A stretch of 64,000 nt of DNA from Lactobacillus intestinalis (GCF_024397795.1 NZ_CP072983.1:1426001-1490000), one strand, 5' to 3'. Shown: positions 8,900-17,510, counted from the stretch's first letter. The notes: a model not told the origin generated them from the sequence alone. Program-made: numbers and translations.

Positions 8900-9283
8900 A
8901 TGGAAAATAATACTATATTCTTAATCTCAGTTTTTTTAGTGATGTTAATTGCCTTAGAACATATTGTAATCTGTGGCTTGGAAATCTTTGCATCCCCAGA
9001 AAAGCAAGCCAATATGTTTGATATGCCCCTGGAATATGTTAAAAAACAGGAAACTCGCATTTCTATGGCTAATCAAGGAATTTACAATGGAATGTTGGGA
9101 ATCACTATCTTACTTTCTTATTTTGTATTTTCAAATAATCCTGCCGTCTTAATTCACGTTTGGCAATTATTAATGCTTTTCATCATTGTCGTAGGAGCTT
9201 TTGGTGGATTCACTGCTACCAAGAAAATATTTTTTGTTCAAATGCTACCTGCTTTAATTGCTTTAATTTTACTCTTTCTTTAG
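8900..9283 (+). CDS. DUF1304-family small membrane protein
   Basis: A 127-residue protein with about four membrane helices: near residues 5-28, 60-80, 85-105 and 108-127. The loop EIFASPEKQANMFDMPLEYVKKQETRI and the motif NQGIYNGMLG match DUF1304, a family of unknown biochemical role that often sits next to MarR-type regulators. A strong GAGGAGG box lies about 9 nt before the ATG. Its divergent position and the operator between suggest that it is controlled by the MarR protein. No function is claimed beyond membrane location. Confidence 0.85.
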   Translation: MENNTIFLISVFLVMLIALEHIVICGLEIFASPEKQANMFDMPLEYVKKQETRISMANQGIYNGMLGITILLSYFVFSNNPAVLIHVWQLLMLFIIVVGAFGGFTATKKIFFVQMLPALIALILLFL

Positions 9284-9365
9284 AGCATATTAGTGGAAGT
9301 TTCCTATTAATTCTAGATATAATACAGCTTATAGAAAGTGTATTAGATTTAGAATTGAGAGTAAT

Positions 9366-9959
9366 ATGAAAAAAGCACTAATTATAATTACAAGTTTAAT
9401 CATTGGAATTGCAATTGGACTTACTATCAAGGAATTTTTGCCCGCTACTCATTCTTATCCGGTTAAAAAAGAAAAAATTTCTTCTATTCATAAAGTTTCT
9501 ACCAATACAGCTCAAGAAGAAGCTCCGATTATTAAAATTAGTCAAAATCGAGCAATTAAAGACTTTCACCGTCTGTACCCTAACACTAAAGTTACAGAGA
9601 TCAAATTAACCATCCAACATCAAAGCTATATTTACGATATTGTTGGTTATGATACTAAAAAAGATTGCACTATAAAAATTAATGCCAGTACTGGCGAAAT
9701 CTTAGGGCAATCTACTTTAAGAAATGAAGATCAGGGAGTGGACACCGAAGAAGATACTTTACAAATCAACAAGCTCGTATCTAGGAAAGAAGCTAGCCAA
9801 ATTGCAATCCAAAAAGTTGGGGGTGGAGAGGCTCGAGAATGGACTTTAGCCGTTACCCCCTCTCATACCAACCCTATTTGGACGGTAAAAATTATTGACC
9901 ATAATGAAGTTACAAAAGTTAAAATTGATGCTCTTTCAAAAGAGATAATAAACAACTAA
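9366..9959 (+). CDS. Membrane-anchored PepSY-domain protein
   Basis: A 197-residue paralogue of the lipoprotein at 7162-7779. The N-terminal helix (residues 3-22, IIITSLIIGIAIGLTI) has no lipobox, so it should stay as a membrane anchor. Two PepSY-like repeats follow: ISQNRAIKDFHRLYP through IKINASTGEIL, and VSRKEASQIAIQ through KIDALSKEI. Both repeats align with those of the lipoprotein, so the two genes are duplicates that now flank the GNAT/MarR/DUF1304 group. Spacing from the DUF1304 gene is 82 nt, so cotranscription is possible. A very strong terminator follows. Confidence 0.82.
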   Translation: MKKALIIITSLIIGIAIGLTIKEFLPATHSYPVKKEKISSIHKVSTNTAQEEAPIIKISQNRAIKDFHRLYPNTKVTEIKLTIQHQSYIYDIVGYDTKKDCTIKINASTGEILGQSTLRNEDQGVDTEEDTLQINKLVSRKEASQIAIQKVGGGEAREWTLAVTPSHTNPIWTVKIIDHNEVTKVKIDALSKEIINN

Positions 9960-9991
9960 AAAGACGAGATCCTTGTGGATCTCGTCTTTTT
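9958..9991 (+). terminator. Strong bidirectional terminator
   Basis: AAAAAGACGAGATCC-TTGT-GGATCTCGTCTTTTT is a perfect 15-bp stem with a tetraloop between the PepSY gene and the convergent efp gene. Confidence 0.92.
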
Positions 9992-9994
9992 AGT

Positions 9995-10570
9995 TTATCT
10001 AGATTGGCTATCAGCACGTGATTTGTAAGTACCTTCCGCAGTATTAATAACCAACTTTTCGCCTTCTTTAATAAAGTCAGGAACTTGAACAACTAAACCA
10101 GTTTCCATAGTAGCTGGCTTACCACCACCAGCAGCAGTAGCGCCCTTAATTTCAGGTTGAGTTTCTTGAACAGTCAATTCAACAGTGGCTGGCAAATTAA
10201 CGCCGATCAATTCAGTATCATTTACGAATTCCAAATCTACGTTAGTATTTGGAATAAGGTATAACTTGTCATCACCTAATTGGTCTGCAGAAACTTCATA
10301 TTGGTCATAAGTTGCAGTATCCATAAAGGTATAAATATCACCTTCGCTATAAAGAAATTGAGCTGGCTTCTTAACCAATTCAACTAAATCTACCTTTTCA
10401 GTTGGACGCATAGTTTTGTGAACTACCGCACCACTTTTAACATCGCGCAAATCCATTTGCATAACGGTGTTACCCTTACCAGGCTTGTGGTGGTTAGCCT
10501 TTAAAACCATAATTAATTTGCCTTCTTGACTGAAGACCATTCCTTTTTTCAAATTAATTGCTTGTACCAT
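9995..10570 (-). CDS. efp: Translation elongation factor P
   Basis: A 191-residue EF-P that binds ribosomes stalled at consecutive prolines and restores peptide bond formation. The N-terminal KOW-like domain carries the tip loop NHHKPGKGNT with Lys32, the residue that is modified in many bacteria. The central and C-terminal OB domains follow (VDLEFVNDTELIGVNLP and the closing GTYKSRADSQSR, typical of EF-P C-termini). AAGGAG precedes the ATG. It is a single-gene unit with its own terminator. The modification system is not in this window. Confidence 0.96.
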   Translation of the reverse strand: MVQAINLKKGMVFSQEGKLIMVLKANHHKPGKGNTVMQMDLRDVKSGAVVHKTMRPTEKVDLVELVKKPAQFLYSEGDIYTFMDTATYDQYEVSADQLGDDKLYLIPNTNVDLEFVNDTELIGVNLPATVELTVQETQPEIKGATAAGGGKPATMETGLVVQVPDFIKEGEKLVINTAEGTYKSRADSQSR

Positions 10571-10689
10571 TTTTTAATCTCCTTCATCACAAAACAACTT
10601 CTTTTAGCATGCCAAATTTTGCGCTGGAGGTAAAGCAAACTTTTTAATTAATAATAAATAAATCATGTTCATGATTTTATTATACCAAA

Positions 10690-11604
10690 CTAAAAGTGAC
10701 GCAGATAAATTTGATCAATTAAATGTCCAGTAGTTTTATGTAAAATCAAACTAGCTCGTTGTTTAGTCGGCGCAATATACTCTCTTAAATTAACTAGATT
10801 GATCATCTGCCAAGTTTCTTCGGCAAACTTAGTTGCTTCTTCACGAGGAGCATTCGCAAGCTCATAATAGTAATTATCTGGATCATTCTTATTCATATCC
10901 ATTACTTTATAAAAACGCTGCATATACCATTTTTCAATTATGTTTTCCTCGGCATCAATATAAAGTGAAAAATCAAAGTAATCACTCGTCACTACTTGTC
11001 CTCCGCGAGGGAGCTGTAAAGTATTGATCCCCTCGATAATTAAAATATCAGGATTTTGAACATGACCATATTTCCCAGGAACTATATCGCTTAATTCTTG
11101 CGAATAAAGTGGATATACAATATCATCTTTGCCACTCAAGACATCTTTTAAAAAATCGGTCAACAAGGCCATATCATAACTTTCCGGAAAGCCTTTACGT
11201 GACATCAGGTTTTTTCTTTTCAATTCAGCATTAGGATAAATAAAACCATCGGTAGTCATTAGATGCACTTTTAATTCTGGATAAGTTCTACTAAGCAATA
11301 GTTGTAGAAGTCGTGCAGTAGTAGATTTACCGACCGCTACCGATCCAGAAATCCCAATAATAAAAGGTGCAGGTTTTAGATCCCTATGCAAAAATTCTCT
11401 TTGTTTTGCTTGACCGCTTCGCTTTTCTTTATATACTAGATGCAAATAACTAATTAAAGTGGTGTAAATTTCATGCACATCCGTTAAATCAACTACATCC
11501 CCCAAAGATTTAATATTGGCTAACTCTTCCTGAGTAATCTCAACTTTATTTTTGGGAGCAAGTTTTGCCCATTCATCTCGATTAAAAGCTGTGTAATTCT
11601 TCAT
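10690..11604 (-). CDS. coaA: Pantothenate kinase, type I
   Basis: A 304-residue type I pantothenate kinase, which phosphorylates pantothenate in the first step of coenzyme A synthesis. The P-loop GSVAVGKST lies at 87-95. Other conserved parts are MTTDGFIYPN, RKGFPESYD and DILIIEGINTLQ. The length equals the usual 300-320 residues. It is transcribed alone, and the gene on the right (11658) is divergent with only 53 nt between the start codons. Confidence 0.97.
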   Translation of the reverse strand: MKNYTAFNRDEWAKLAPKNKVEITQEELANIKSLGDVVDLTDVHEIYTTLISYLHLVYKEKRSGQAKQREFLHRDLKPAPFIIGISGSVAVGKSTTARLLQLLLSRTYPELKVHLMTTDGFIYPNAELKRKNLMSRKGFPESYDMALLTDFLKDVLSGKDDIVYPLYSQELSDIVPGKYGHVQNPDILIIEGINTLQLPRGGQVVTSDYFDFSLYIDAEENIIEKWYMQRFYKVMDMNKNDPDNYYYELANAPREEATKFAEETWQMINLVNLREYIAPTKQRASLILHKTTGHLIDQIYLRHF

Positions 11605-11657
11605 AATTTTTCCTCTTTGTTAATTCTTATTTTATTATAAAAGAAAGGAGAAAAAAT

Positions 11658-12227
11658 ATGAAAAAAATAGTTTTATTCGGAGATTCACTTTTTAATGGTT
11701 TTACTAACCATCAAAACACTACTATCGTTACCGATTTATTCAAAGCCGCTTTACCAAATACAAATATCGATAATATTTCTAAAAGTGGAGCAACAACTGT
11801 TGAGGGACTGGACTACATTCATCAAATTGATCCAGGAGCTGATCTAGTAGTCATCGAATATGGCACCAATGATTCTTCAACTGGTTGGGGACTCAGTTTA
11901 GAAAACTACCAATATAATCTGCTCTCTATGATTAATCAAATTGGAAAGAAGCGCGTAATCGTAGTTGGTCCAAGTTTCCCTGATCCTAATAATGTCGAAA
12001 TCAATCAATTTTATCCAGCAGATCATCTAAATGCCTTTAACCAAGTAGCAAAAACTTGTGCTGAGCTTAATAATGCTCCATTCGTAGATTTAATTGCTAG
12101 TTTTAAAAAGCAAAAAGACATCTCCCTACTTTATCAAGCAGATGGTCAACACCTTACTGCAAGAGGAAATGCCTTCTTAGTTAATTCCATTGTACCAAGT
12201 ATTAAGAAAAAACTTAATCTTAAGTAG
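11658..12227 (+). CDS. SGNH/GDSL-type esterase
   Basis: A 189-residue hydrolase of the SGNH superfamily, cytoplasmic because no signal peptide is present. The four blocks are visible: Ser10 in FGDSLFNG, Gly44 in KSGATT, Asn71 in YGTND, and Asp162/His165 in ADGQHLTARG. Relatives include TesA-like thioesterases and carbohydrate or aryl esterases. The substrate is unknown. An AAAGGAG box lies close before the ATG. It shares a bidirectional terminator with the convergent gene. Confidence 0.9.
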   Translation: MKKIVLFGDSLFNGFTNHQNTTIVTDLFKAALPNTNIDNISKSGATTVEGLDYIHQIDPGADLVVIEYGTNDSSTGWGLSLENYQYNLLSMINQIGKKRVIVVGPSFPDPNNVEINQFYPADHLNAFNQVAKTCAELNNAPFVDLIASFKKQKDISLLYQADGQHLTARGNAFLVNSIVPSIKKKLNLK

Positions 12228-12247
12228 GATCGTTATCCTACTTTTTT
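12222..12247. terminator. Bidirectional terminator, overlapping gene end
   Basis: AAGTAGGAT-CGTT-ATCCTACTT is a 9-bp stem that begins within the last codons of the SGNH gene. T runs occur to the right and A runs to the left. Confidence 0.8.
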
Positions 12248-12693
12248 AGTTTGTAATACATCATTACATGCTTGACGTCACCTTCATCAAAGATGTCGCC
12301 TTCGGTTTCATAGCCAAGATAATCATAAAATGGCTTCGCTTGCATTTGTGCATGACAATAAACGCGATCGGCTCCTTGGCTTATCAAGAATTGGTGCACA
12401 CTTTTCATCATTTTAGCCCCTAAGTGTTGGCCCCGGGTATCTTTATCTACAGCAACGCGTCCAAACATCCACTTGTCACCTTTCTTAAAGACGCGGCAAG
12501 TTGCCAAAGCACAAGTTTGATCATTATTTAATAAATAAACTTGAGTCGCAACTAGATCAGTATCATCTAGTTCGGGAAGAGTGATTTTTTGTTCCACTAC
12601 AAATGAATTAATGCGTAATTTTTCTACACAAAAGAGTTCACGGCCGCTCATTTCGTCAACTTTTTTAAAAACGAATTCGTTTATCTTTTCCAT
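12238..12693 (-). CDS. GNAT acetyltransferase, ElaA-like
   Basis: A 151-residue acetyltransferase. The core FGRVAVDKDTRGQHLGAKMMKSV is the acetyl-CoA loop (R/QxxGxG/A), and GADRVYCHAQMQAKPFYDYLGYE is the second conserved block, typical of ElaA-like proteins. It begins 1 nt after the stop of the amino-acid binding protein and so is probably the last gene of the T-box controlled transporter operon. Whether it acetylates an amino acid or just shares the transcript is unknown. Confidence 0.87.
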   Translation of the reverse strand: MEKINEFVFKKVDEMSGRELFCVEKLRINSFVVEQKITLPELDDTDLVATQVYLLNNDQTCALATCRVFKKGDKWMFGRVAVDKDTRGQHLGAKMMKSVHQFLISQGADRVYCHAQMQAKPFYDYLGYETEGDIFDEGDVKHVMMYYKLKK

Positions 12694-12694
12694 T

Positions 12695-13507
12695 TTACTC
12701 CCCTAAATAATTGCTATTTTTGCCAAACCATTTTTCATTTAGTTCTTTTAATTTGCTATTTTTCTGCAAATTAATTAAACCTTGATTGATCTTTTTACGT
12801 AAAGTTTTATCCCCTTTACGCATCCCTACTGCAAACATATCAGCTGGGACTTTCGGATTTTCAATTACCCGATAATTTCCCTTAGTCATATGAGCAATGT
12901 AATAGTTGGCATAAACTTCATCAAGTAAAATTCCCTTAATTCTACCAGCATTCAAGTCCAAAAAAGAATTTGGAATTTGATCATAAAGAACAACATTTTT
13001 AGCATGGATAACGTTTTGCTTTCCTTCATACCACTGCTGCGCTGTCGAACCAGTTTGCATCCCTAAATCATAATTCTTCATCTGACTAAAATTATGAATA
13101 GGACTATTCTTCTTTACAACCAAAACTTGTTCATTGCGTAAATATGGGCGACTAAAGGCAACTTTTTCTTTTCTTTGGGGCGTTTCGCTATAACCATTCC
13201 AAATCAAATCAATTGTACCGTTGCGTAGCTCAGTAACATTCATTGACCAGTCAATTGTTTGAAAACTAACTTTGATTCCATATTGCTTAAACACTTCTCT
13301 GGCTAAATCAACGTCATATCCGGTAAGTTGGCCGTTCTTTTTCACAAATCCCATGGGAACAAAAGAATCGTCCAGCCCTATTACTACTTGCTTCTTTTTT
13401 TCAATTTTTGACCAAGTATCTTGAGTATTAGCTCTTTTTTGTACACTTTCACATCCCGTCAACCCTAACAAAAGAAAGGGGAGGATAATCATCCAAAATT
13501 TTTTCAT
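12695..13507 (-). CDS. Amino-acid ABC transporter, substrate-binding lipoprotein
   Basis: A 270-residue periplasmic-binding-protein-like lipoprotein (family 3, polar amino acids). The signal peptide ends LLGLTGC, giving lipidated Cys19. The family signature VIGLDDSFVPMGFVKKNGQLTGYDVDLA is followed by IDWSMNVTELRNGTIDLIWNGYSETPQR. It captures the substrate outside the cell and passes it to the permease. It lies 3 nt after the ATPase gene. The specifier codon of the upstream T-box (AAC, see there) suggests asparagine or a related amino acid, but the binding-site residues alone do not decide this. Confidence 0.93.
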   Translation of the reverse strand: MKKFWMIILPFLLLGLTGCESVQKRANTQDTWSKIEKKKQVVIGLDDSFVPMGFVKKNGQLTGYDVDLAREVFKQYGIKVSFQTIDWSMNVTELRNGTIDLIWNGYSETPQRKEKVAFSRPYLRNEQVLVVKKNSPIHNFSQMKNYDLGMQTGSTAQQWYEGKQNVIHAKNVVLYDQIPNSFLDLNAGRIKGILLDEVYANYYIAHMTKGNYRVIENPKVPADMFAVGMRKGDKTLRKKINQGLINLQKNSKLKELNEKWFGKNSNYLGE

Positions 13508-13510
13508 AGG

Positions 13511-14131
13511 CTAGCCCTCATTTAACGGTTTTATCTTAAGTACCTGATCCGCCACATTTTTTGCAAAAGTTAAATCGTGAGTAATGATTAATTGCGTCAA
13601 ACCTGTTTTTTTCAAATTCAAGATCATTTTCTCTACTTCTTGACGCAAATTAGGATCAAGGGCACTTGTGGGTTCATCATAACAAAGAATTTTTGGTTTC
13701 ATTGCTAAAGCACGTGCGATTGCGACCCGCTGTTTTTGTCCCCCAGATAACTGGAATGGATACTGATTTTCATGGCCATGCATTTGTAATTTTTCAAGCC
13801 AATCTTTAGCGTTTTGATCAGCTTCAGTATCACTTTCTTTTAAAACTAATCTTGGAGCGAGCGTTACATTTTGTAAAACGCTCAAATTAGGAAAAAGGTT
13901 GAAATCCTGAAAAACGACGCCCACTTTACCGCGGTCGTATTTTTTATTATCAATTAAAATTTCACCACTATTTTGAGTTTCAAGCCCCGCGATAATTCTA
14001 AGTAAAGTGGTTTTCCCGGCACCAGAAGGGCCAACAATCGTCATGATTTCACCGTCTTTTAAAGTAAAGGAAATACCCTTTAAAATCGGACGTCCATTAA
14101 ATTCCTTGCATAAATTCTTAACTTCAAGCAT
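13511..14131 (-). CDS. Amino-acid ABC transporter, ATP-binding protein
   Basis: A 206-residue ATPase of the polar amino-acid uptake group. Walker A GPSGAGKTT, signature LSGGQKQRV and Walker B ILCYDEPTSALDP are all present, followed by the H-loop LIITHD. The frame has two ATGs. AAGGAGG lies only 1-2 nt before the first (14137) but 8 nt before the second (14131, MLEVKNLC), so 14131 is the better start. It is shorter than the usual 240 residues because the C-terminus ends soon after the H-loop. It would work with the permease and binding protein on either side. Confidence 0.93.
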   Translation of the reverse strand: MLEVKNLCKEFNGRPILKGISFTLKDGEIMTIVGPSGAGKTTLLRIIAGLETQNSGEILIDNKKYDRGKVGVVFQDFNLFPNLSVLQNVTLAPRLVLKESDTEADQNAKDWLEKLQMHGHENQYPFQLSGGQKQRVAIARALAMKPKILCYDEPTSALDPNLRQEVEKMILNLKKTGLTQLIITHDLTFAKNVADQVLKIKPLNEG

Positions 14132-14143
14132 TGCCATTCCTCC

Positions 14144-14785
14144 TTATCTGTAGTAACTAAAGTATTTTTCAATCTTCTTTTGAACAAAAGCACATAGACT
14201 AATTAAGAGTAAGTAAATTACTCCTACTAACACAAGCGGAACCAAAGTTACATCTCTTGCCATTGCTACATTCCCGGCTCTTAACAAATCTCCTAATCCA
14301 ATGACATAAACCAGAGAGGAGTCTTTGATCAAATTAATAACTTCATTTCCAATTGATGGTAAAACAATTTTTATTACCTGGGGAATAATGATGTGAGTCA
14401 TAGTTTGAAAACGACTAAGTCGTAAAACTTGCGCTGCTTCAAATTGACCTTCACTAATTGATTGCAATCCACCGCGAAAAATTTCTGCAAAGTAGGCAGC
14501 ATAGTTAAGCACAAAAGCAAAAAGTGCAGCTTCATATCTTGGAAAAACAATCCCAATAATTGGTAAACCATAAAAAACAAAAATAAGTTGCAACAAAAGT
14601 GGTGTCCCACGCATAATCCAAACATAGAATTCTACCAGCCACTTTAAAGGTTTAATGTTGCTCATTTCCCCTAAAGAAACTAAAACTCCCAATGGCATCG
14701 CTAAAACCAGCGTCCAAAAGAAAACTTTCAATGTCATCCAAGTTCCAGCTAAAAGAGCCGGCATAATTTCACTAATATAATTCAT
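14144..14785 (-). CDS. Amino-acid ABC transporter, permease protein
   Basis: A 213-residue inner-membrane permease of the HisM/GlnP type with about five helices. The EAA loop that contacts the ATPase is visible as QFEAAQVLRLSRFQTMTHIIIPQ. The N-terminal WMTLKVFFWTLVLAMPLGVLVSLGEMS matches the family. It is the first gene after the T-box leader. The start is 22 nt after the second terminator hairpin's last T, so expression should depend on antitermination. Confidence 0.94.
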   Translation of the reverse strand: MNYISEIMPALLAGTWMTLKVFFWTLVLAMPLGVLVSLGEMSNIKPLKWLVEFYVWIMRGTPLLLQLIFVFYGLPIIGIVFPRYEAALFAFVLNYAAYFAEIFRGGLQSISEGQFEAAQVLRLSRFQTMTHIIIPQVIKIVLPSIGNEVINLIKDSSLVYVIGLGDLLRAGNVAMARDVTLVPLVLVGVIYLLLISLCAFVQKKIEKYFSYYR

Positions 14786-14807
14786 CCTCGCACCTACTTT
14801 TCCTAAT

Positions 14808-14839
14808 AAAAAAGTCCTCTTGGATTACTCCAAGAGGAC
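14808..14839 (-). terminator. Second T-box terminator hairpin
   Basis: GTCCTCTTGGA-GTAA-TCCAAGAGGAC is a perfect 11-bp stem followed on the minus strand by TTTTTT. It competes with the antiterminator containing the second TGGAACC at 14857-14851. Confidence 0.88.
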
Positions 14840-14910
14840 GAAATATCCGTGGTTCCACCTCATTTTTATAGACAACTCACATCGTCTACCTCGGCAGGTT
14901 TATTAGCAAA

Positions 14911-14944
14911 AATAAAACCCTCCTAGGTCAAAGACCTAAGAGGG
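14911..14944 (-). terminator. First T-box terminator hairpin
   Basis: On the minus strand CCCTCTTAGGTC-TTT-GACCTAGGAGGG followed by TTTTATTTTT. It begins right after the first T-box unit and should stop transcription when the cognate tRNA is charged. Confidence 0.87.
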
Positions 14945-15181
14945 CGAAGAAATCCGCGGTTCCACCTCATTTTCACAATTAACTCACATTAATTGCCTTA
15001 ATAAGTTTACTAATAAACCTTCAGCTGTAACGGGCTAAATCCCGGATCTCTCTACTGAGTTTCAAGAAACCAACTCACAGATGTGTTTTCATTTAAATTG
15101 CTATCTTATTTCCACCATCAAAGATTCTCTATCAGCGTCATCTAAATTACTTATTCTGCTCTACGTCTTTTATTTTCTAAA

Positions 15182-15210
15182 ATGTTAACCGATGTTAATT
15201 TTTTTGTCAA
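15182..15210 (-). promoter_or_regulatory. Promoter of the T-box leader
   Basis: TTGACA (15210-15205), a 17-nt spacer and TAACAT (15187-15182) read toward the T-box. The -35 box is a consensus match and touches the stop codon of helD. Transcription would begin near 15175. Confidence 0.7.
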
Positions 15211-15212
15211 CA

Positions 15213-17510
15213 TTATTTTTCAACATAAGTGTCAGAATCAACATCTAAAAGAGGGCTTTTTTCTCCAATATAAATAATGTCAAGTTCATACATCGCACGG
15301 GAGGTAATGGTATAAACTAGCTGGGTTTCATCAAGTTTATGATAATTTTCTTTTGATGCATCCCACATTACAACCGCATCAAATTCTAGTCCTTTAGCCA
15401 AGTAGGATGGCACCACTAAGGTTCCTGGGACGAGTCGCTGATTAGCAGTAGCAATCAAAGTAGCCTTTTCACCTTTTTGCTTGAGCTGTTCAGCCACTTG
15501 CTTAGCACTGGCTAAATCTTTCGTAATTACAGCTGTGGTGCGTTGACTTTTATTATTTTTGTCTAAAATCTTAACTAAAGCTTCAATTGCTTCTTGTTCA
15601 TTGCTTCTTCCCCATAATGCAGGCTTGGGGCCACGACGATTAAAGGCTTCAATCTTTTCACCTTGTCGTAAAATCTGTTTAGTAAAATCGGTAATCTCCT
15701 TAGTTGACCGATATGACTTAGTAAGCTGAACCACATCAGTTTTCTTAGGATCAAATAAACCAGAAATTTGCTTTAACAAACTACGACTTTCATCTTTAGT
15801 AAAGATCGCCTGATTCAAATCACCCAGCATCGTGAATTTAGCACGTGGGAAATTATACTTTAAATAAGCAAGTTGAAATGGGGTGTAGTCTTGAATTTCA
15901 TCAATGAAAGCATAGCGCATTTCATAATCAGTTCTACGACCAGTAATCAAGTCATACAAGTAAAGATAAGCAGAAACATCATTCATATAAATATGATGTT
16001 TCTTGAAGTTTTCCTTAACTTCTTCAATATGCTTTTGCCAATCTTCTTCAGAAATATTCCACTTAGAAAGGTCTGTCATCTTTGGAACTGCACGCAAAAA
16101 GCTTAAGTATTGAGCGCGCATGTTAATAAATTGATTATGATTAATTTTATTTGAAACAGGCTTGAGGGCCTTAACAACAATCTTTCGGCCTAAGAACTTT
16201 TCTTCTTCTTTTTCGGAATTGAATTCTTGATCGGGACGATCATACAATTCATTTAATTCATCTCGACTTAAACCTTCAATTGTCTGCATTACCCAATTCT
16301 TCTTAACTTCAGGAGCAATTTTACGATTGAGCATCTTAATTAATTCTTCACGCGTTGCATCAATTCTATTGGCTAATTTGTAGTTTTCATTGAAAGAATA
16401 GTAGATTTCTTTGATCTTTTCTTTATCAAAATATGGCTTTTTCTTATCACGGAAATAAATATTCTTAAAGATCATTCCACGTTTATTAAGATGCTTAGCA
16501 TAACGCGTTACTAAGTTAAAAAAGTTGACAGAGTCTTTAAATGCACTAATATTAGTGTCAGAATTCTGATCTTCAAACTGTTTAAATAGACTTTCGACTT
16601 CCATTCCAGGCAAACGTCGTGAAACAAACTGCCAATAAGTCATTTGCACCATATTTTGTTCACCCATTTCAGGAAGAACATTCTTTATATAGTCATTGAA
16701 CAGCTGATTAGGACTAAACATAATCACGTCACTAGAGGTCAAATTCCCACGATAACGATAAAGCAAATAAGCAATTCGTTGCAAAATGGCACTAGTTTTA
16801 CCTGAACCAGCTGCCCCTTGAACAAATAATAAATCCGCACTTGTATTACGAATAATCTTATTTTGTTCTTGTTGGATCGTCGTTACAATCGACTTCATTT
16901 GGGTGCTAGACTTTTCCGATAAAACCTCTAAAAGCATTTGATCGCCAATTGATTCATTAGTATCAAACATGCTTTCAATTTTGCCATCCTTAATCATAAA
17001 TTGGCGTTTTTTAGTCATATCGACGGTAATTTCACCTTCAGGTGAGTTATAAGACACTTCACCCAATTTGCCATCATAATAAATGGACGAAATAGGCGCA
17101 CGCCAATCATAAATCAAAAAATGGTCATCGCGATCCGCAAAAGATCCTAGCCCAATATAGATAGTTTCTGCTTTTTTCTCGTTACTTTCCTTAAAATCAA
17201 CCCGCGCAAAATAAGGCTTCTTTTTTAAGCGTTCAATAGTATCAAGTTGTTTAGCCGAATGTTGCCAAGCATGTTCACGTTCGCTTAAAAGCTGCTGTTG
17301 TTGATGAATGGAAAGCGCAGTTTCCATGGAGGTCGAATATCCATCATAATCAAGTTTTACATCATCAAAAAAATGTGAATTAATATCTCGAGCTTCACCT
17401 TCTGCAGACTTAATAGAGCTCTTTAATTCCTTTTCTTTATCATTAATTAAGTCCAAAACGTGATCAAGATGCTGTTGTTCACGTTGTTTTTCACTAATTT
17501 CTTTAGTCAT
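15213..17510 (-). CDS. helD: HelD-type superfamily 1 helicase-like ATPase
   Basis: A 765-residue protein of the UvrD/Rep-like HelD group. In Gram-positive bacteria HelD binds RNA polymerase and uses ATP to release it from stalled or post-termination complexes. The N-terminal coiled coil (residues 1-100) is the arm that enters the polymerase secondary channel. DWRAPISSIYYDG (135-147) is a family hallmark. Walker A GAAGSGKT is at 232-239. Walker B is AFIDEIQDYTPFQ, and the later motifs QLTKSYRSTKEI and PSYLAKGLEFDAVVMW complete the helicase core. It is transcribed alone. Confidence 0.93.
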   Translation of the reverse strand: MTKEISEKQREQQHLDHVLDLINDKEKELKSSIKSAEGEARDINSHFFDDVKLDYDGYSTSMETALSIHQQQQLLSEREHAWQHSAKQLDTIERLKKKPYFARVDFKESNEKKAETIYIGLGSFADRDDHFLIYDWRAPISSIYYDGKLGEVSYNSPEGEITVDMTKKRQFMIKDGKIESMFDTNESIGDQMLLEVLSEKSSTQMKSIVTTIQQEQNKIIRNTSADLLFVQGAAGSGKTSAILQRIAYLLYRYRGNLTSSDVIMFSPNQLFNDYIKNVLPEMGEQNMVQMTYWQFVSRRLPGMEVESLFKQFEDQNSDTNISAFKDSVNFFNLVTRYAKHLNKRGMIFKNIYFRDKKKPYFDKEKIKEIYYSFNENYKLANRIDATREELIKMLNRKIAPEVKKNWVMQTIEGLSRDELNELYDRPDQEFNSEKEEEKFLGRKIVVKALKPVSNKINHNQFINMRAQYLSFLRAVPKMTDLSKWNISEEDWQKHIEEVKENFKKHHIYMNDVSAYLYLYDLITGRRTDYEMRYAFIDEIQDYTPFQLAYLKYNFPRAKFTMLGDLNQAIFTKDESRSLLKQISGLFDPKKTDVVQLTKSYRSTKEITDFTKQILRQGEKIEAFNRRGPKPALWGRSNEQEAIEALVKILDKNNKSQRTTAVITKDLASAKQVAEQLKQKGEKATLIATANQRLVPGTLVVPSYLAKGLEFDAVVMWDASKENYHKLDETQLVYTITSRAMYELDIIYIGEKSPLLDVDSDTYVEK

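Larger units (their letters stand above)
14808..15181 (-). promoter_or_regulatory. T-box riboswitch with duplicated antiterminator/terminator unit
   Basis: This leader of the amino-acid ABC transporter lies in the 427-bp gap between genes. A helix below the specifier loop pairs AGATG (15143-15139) with CATCT (15083-15079). The next base 5' is A15084, and the codon before it, AAC (15087-15085), is the predicted specifier, which would read tRNA-Asn. The distal-loop GGTGGAAA, the pre-antiterminator CCCGTTA and the T-box GAGGTGGAACCGCGG (TGGAACC at 14964-14958) follow. A second T-box, GAGGTGGAACCACGG (TGGAACC at 14857-14851), with its own terminator, comes 107 nt later. Before each T-box is a hairpin with the same loop ATGTGAG. 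The TGGA, rather than TGGC, is unexpected for a G73 tRNA-Asn, so specificity remains tentative. Confidence 0.9.
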
